From Stakelama saccharophila (GTDB taxonomy: Bacteria; Pseudomonadota; Alphaproteobacteria; Sphingomonadales; Sphingomonadaceae), in NCBI RefSeq assembly GCF_032229225.1, contig NZ_CP135076.1, forward strand, positions 1,593,001-1,657,000: a DNA stretch of 64,000 nucleotides, written 5' to 3'. The translations under genes were made by a program, and so were the position numbers. The notes beneath the pieces are model-generated. The model searched no databases. It was not told the origin of the DNA and saw only the letters and a list, made by a program, of their open reading frames with translations. Positions 63,570 through 64,000 of this stretch are shown piece by piece. Every line of letters begins with the position of its first letter. The first letter of the stretch is position 1.

Positions 63570-64000
63570 CGCGCCCCCTCCCGCGCCGGCAGTTCGGGCG
63601 GTTCCTTGCCCGGCTCGATGCCCGACGCCTGCATCACCGCGCGCGCTTCCGCCGGCCAATCGTCGCCGGCGACCGGATGGTCGTCGAGGATCAGGTCGTT
63701 CTGATAGACGATCCACTGTCCGCCGATCTCGTCGCTATTGTGCCAGTTGCCGATCGCCTTGTTGTCGATGGTGATCCGCATCGGGTTGGCGGACTTCACC
63801 GTATTGTTGTTGAGCCAGCGACCCGTTCCGTCGACGACGTTGCGCTCGACATGGATGCCGCGCGACCCCTCGTCGAGATAGAGGCCGATATGGCCGTGCA
63901 GGTCGTACATATAGTTTTCGCGGATCTGCGAATGGGGATTGGCCGACAGGTTGTAGATCGCGCCGCCATCGACGAACAACTGCTTGACATCGTGCAACCG
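63566..64000 (-). CDS. Right-handed beta-helix protein, C-terminal part (5' end outside window)
   Basis: The frame is open to the right edge; the last 144 residues or so are visible. Repeated Asn/Gly/Ile turns (QLFVDGGAIYNLSANPH, NYMYDLHGHIGLYLDEGSRG, VERNVVDGTGRWLNNN) match parallel beta-helix proteins of the pectate-lyase-like superfamily. Many of these cut or bind plant polysaccharides. The C-terminus is Pro/Glu-rich (GKEPPELPAREGAR). The stop overlaps the start of the rhamnosidase-like remnant, suggesting a pectin-related operon extending beyond the window. Confidence 0.65.
   Translation of the reverse strand, partial: RLHDVKQLFVDGGAIYNLSANPHSQIRENYMYDLHGHIGLYLDEGSRGIHVERNVVDGTGRWLNNNTVKSANPMRITIDNKAIGNWHNSDEIGGQWIVYQNDLILDDHPVAGDDWPAEARAVMQASGIEPGKEPPELPAREGAR

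Overview
The window is GC-rich DNA from an alphaproteobacterium, most likely a sphingomonad (Sphingomonadales). The evidence is the rpmH-rnpA-yidD-yidC-yihA order, Caulobacter/Sphingomonas-type TonB-dependent receptors, DUF4893 and PGPGW-type proteins, oxidative (Weimberg-type) pentose catabolism, and many short palindromes of a kind common in this group. No phage, transposase, CRISPR or rRNA was seen. Two tRNA genes are present: Leu(CAA) and Thr(TGT).

Bases 1-7,360 hold housekeeping genes: a partial cupin, a GST with a tiny glycine-zipper protein, a DUF4893 lipoprotein, the rpmH/rnpA/yidD/yidC/yihA operon and comM. From 7,979 to about 34,230 lies an L-arabinose/arabinan locus: aldose epimerase, L-arabonate dehydratase, GH127 and GH51 arabinofuranosidases, sugar dehydrogenase, AraD1-type dehydratase, TonB receptor, GH43 arabinanase lipoprotein, FucP-like permease, and an ABC importer operon ending in an intracellular GH51 and a GntR/FCD regulator. 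Three overlapping flavin-dependent halogenase-family genes follow; the middle one has lost key residues.

From 34,326 to 62,655 lies a D-xylose/xylan locus: GH67, ketoglutarate semialdehyde dehydrogenase, two GH3, GH10, a LacI regulator, xylonate dehydratase, XylE-like porter, xylonolactonase, xylose dehydrogenase, XylX-type dehydratase, a fused SGNH esterase/NodB deacetylase, a cupin-like oxygenase, GH9, a fourth halogenase and a large TonB receptor. The right edge holds tRNA-Thr, a frameshifted GH78-like remnant and a partial beta-helix protein.

The genes form a coherent system. Outer-membrane receptors take up oligosaccharides, periplasmic and cytoplasmic hydrolases release pentoses, and two parallel non-phosphorylating routes meet at one 2-oxoglutarate semialdehyde dehydrogenase. 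Two repeated DNA motifs appear to mark two regulons. A 16-bp LacI-type palindrome (8 copies) precedes the xylan genes. A TTTGTCTGASTA-like motif (4 copies) precedes the arabinose genes. The halogenase genes sit under both motifs, which ties them to polysaccharide use although their substrate is unknown.
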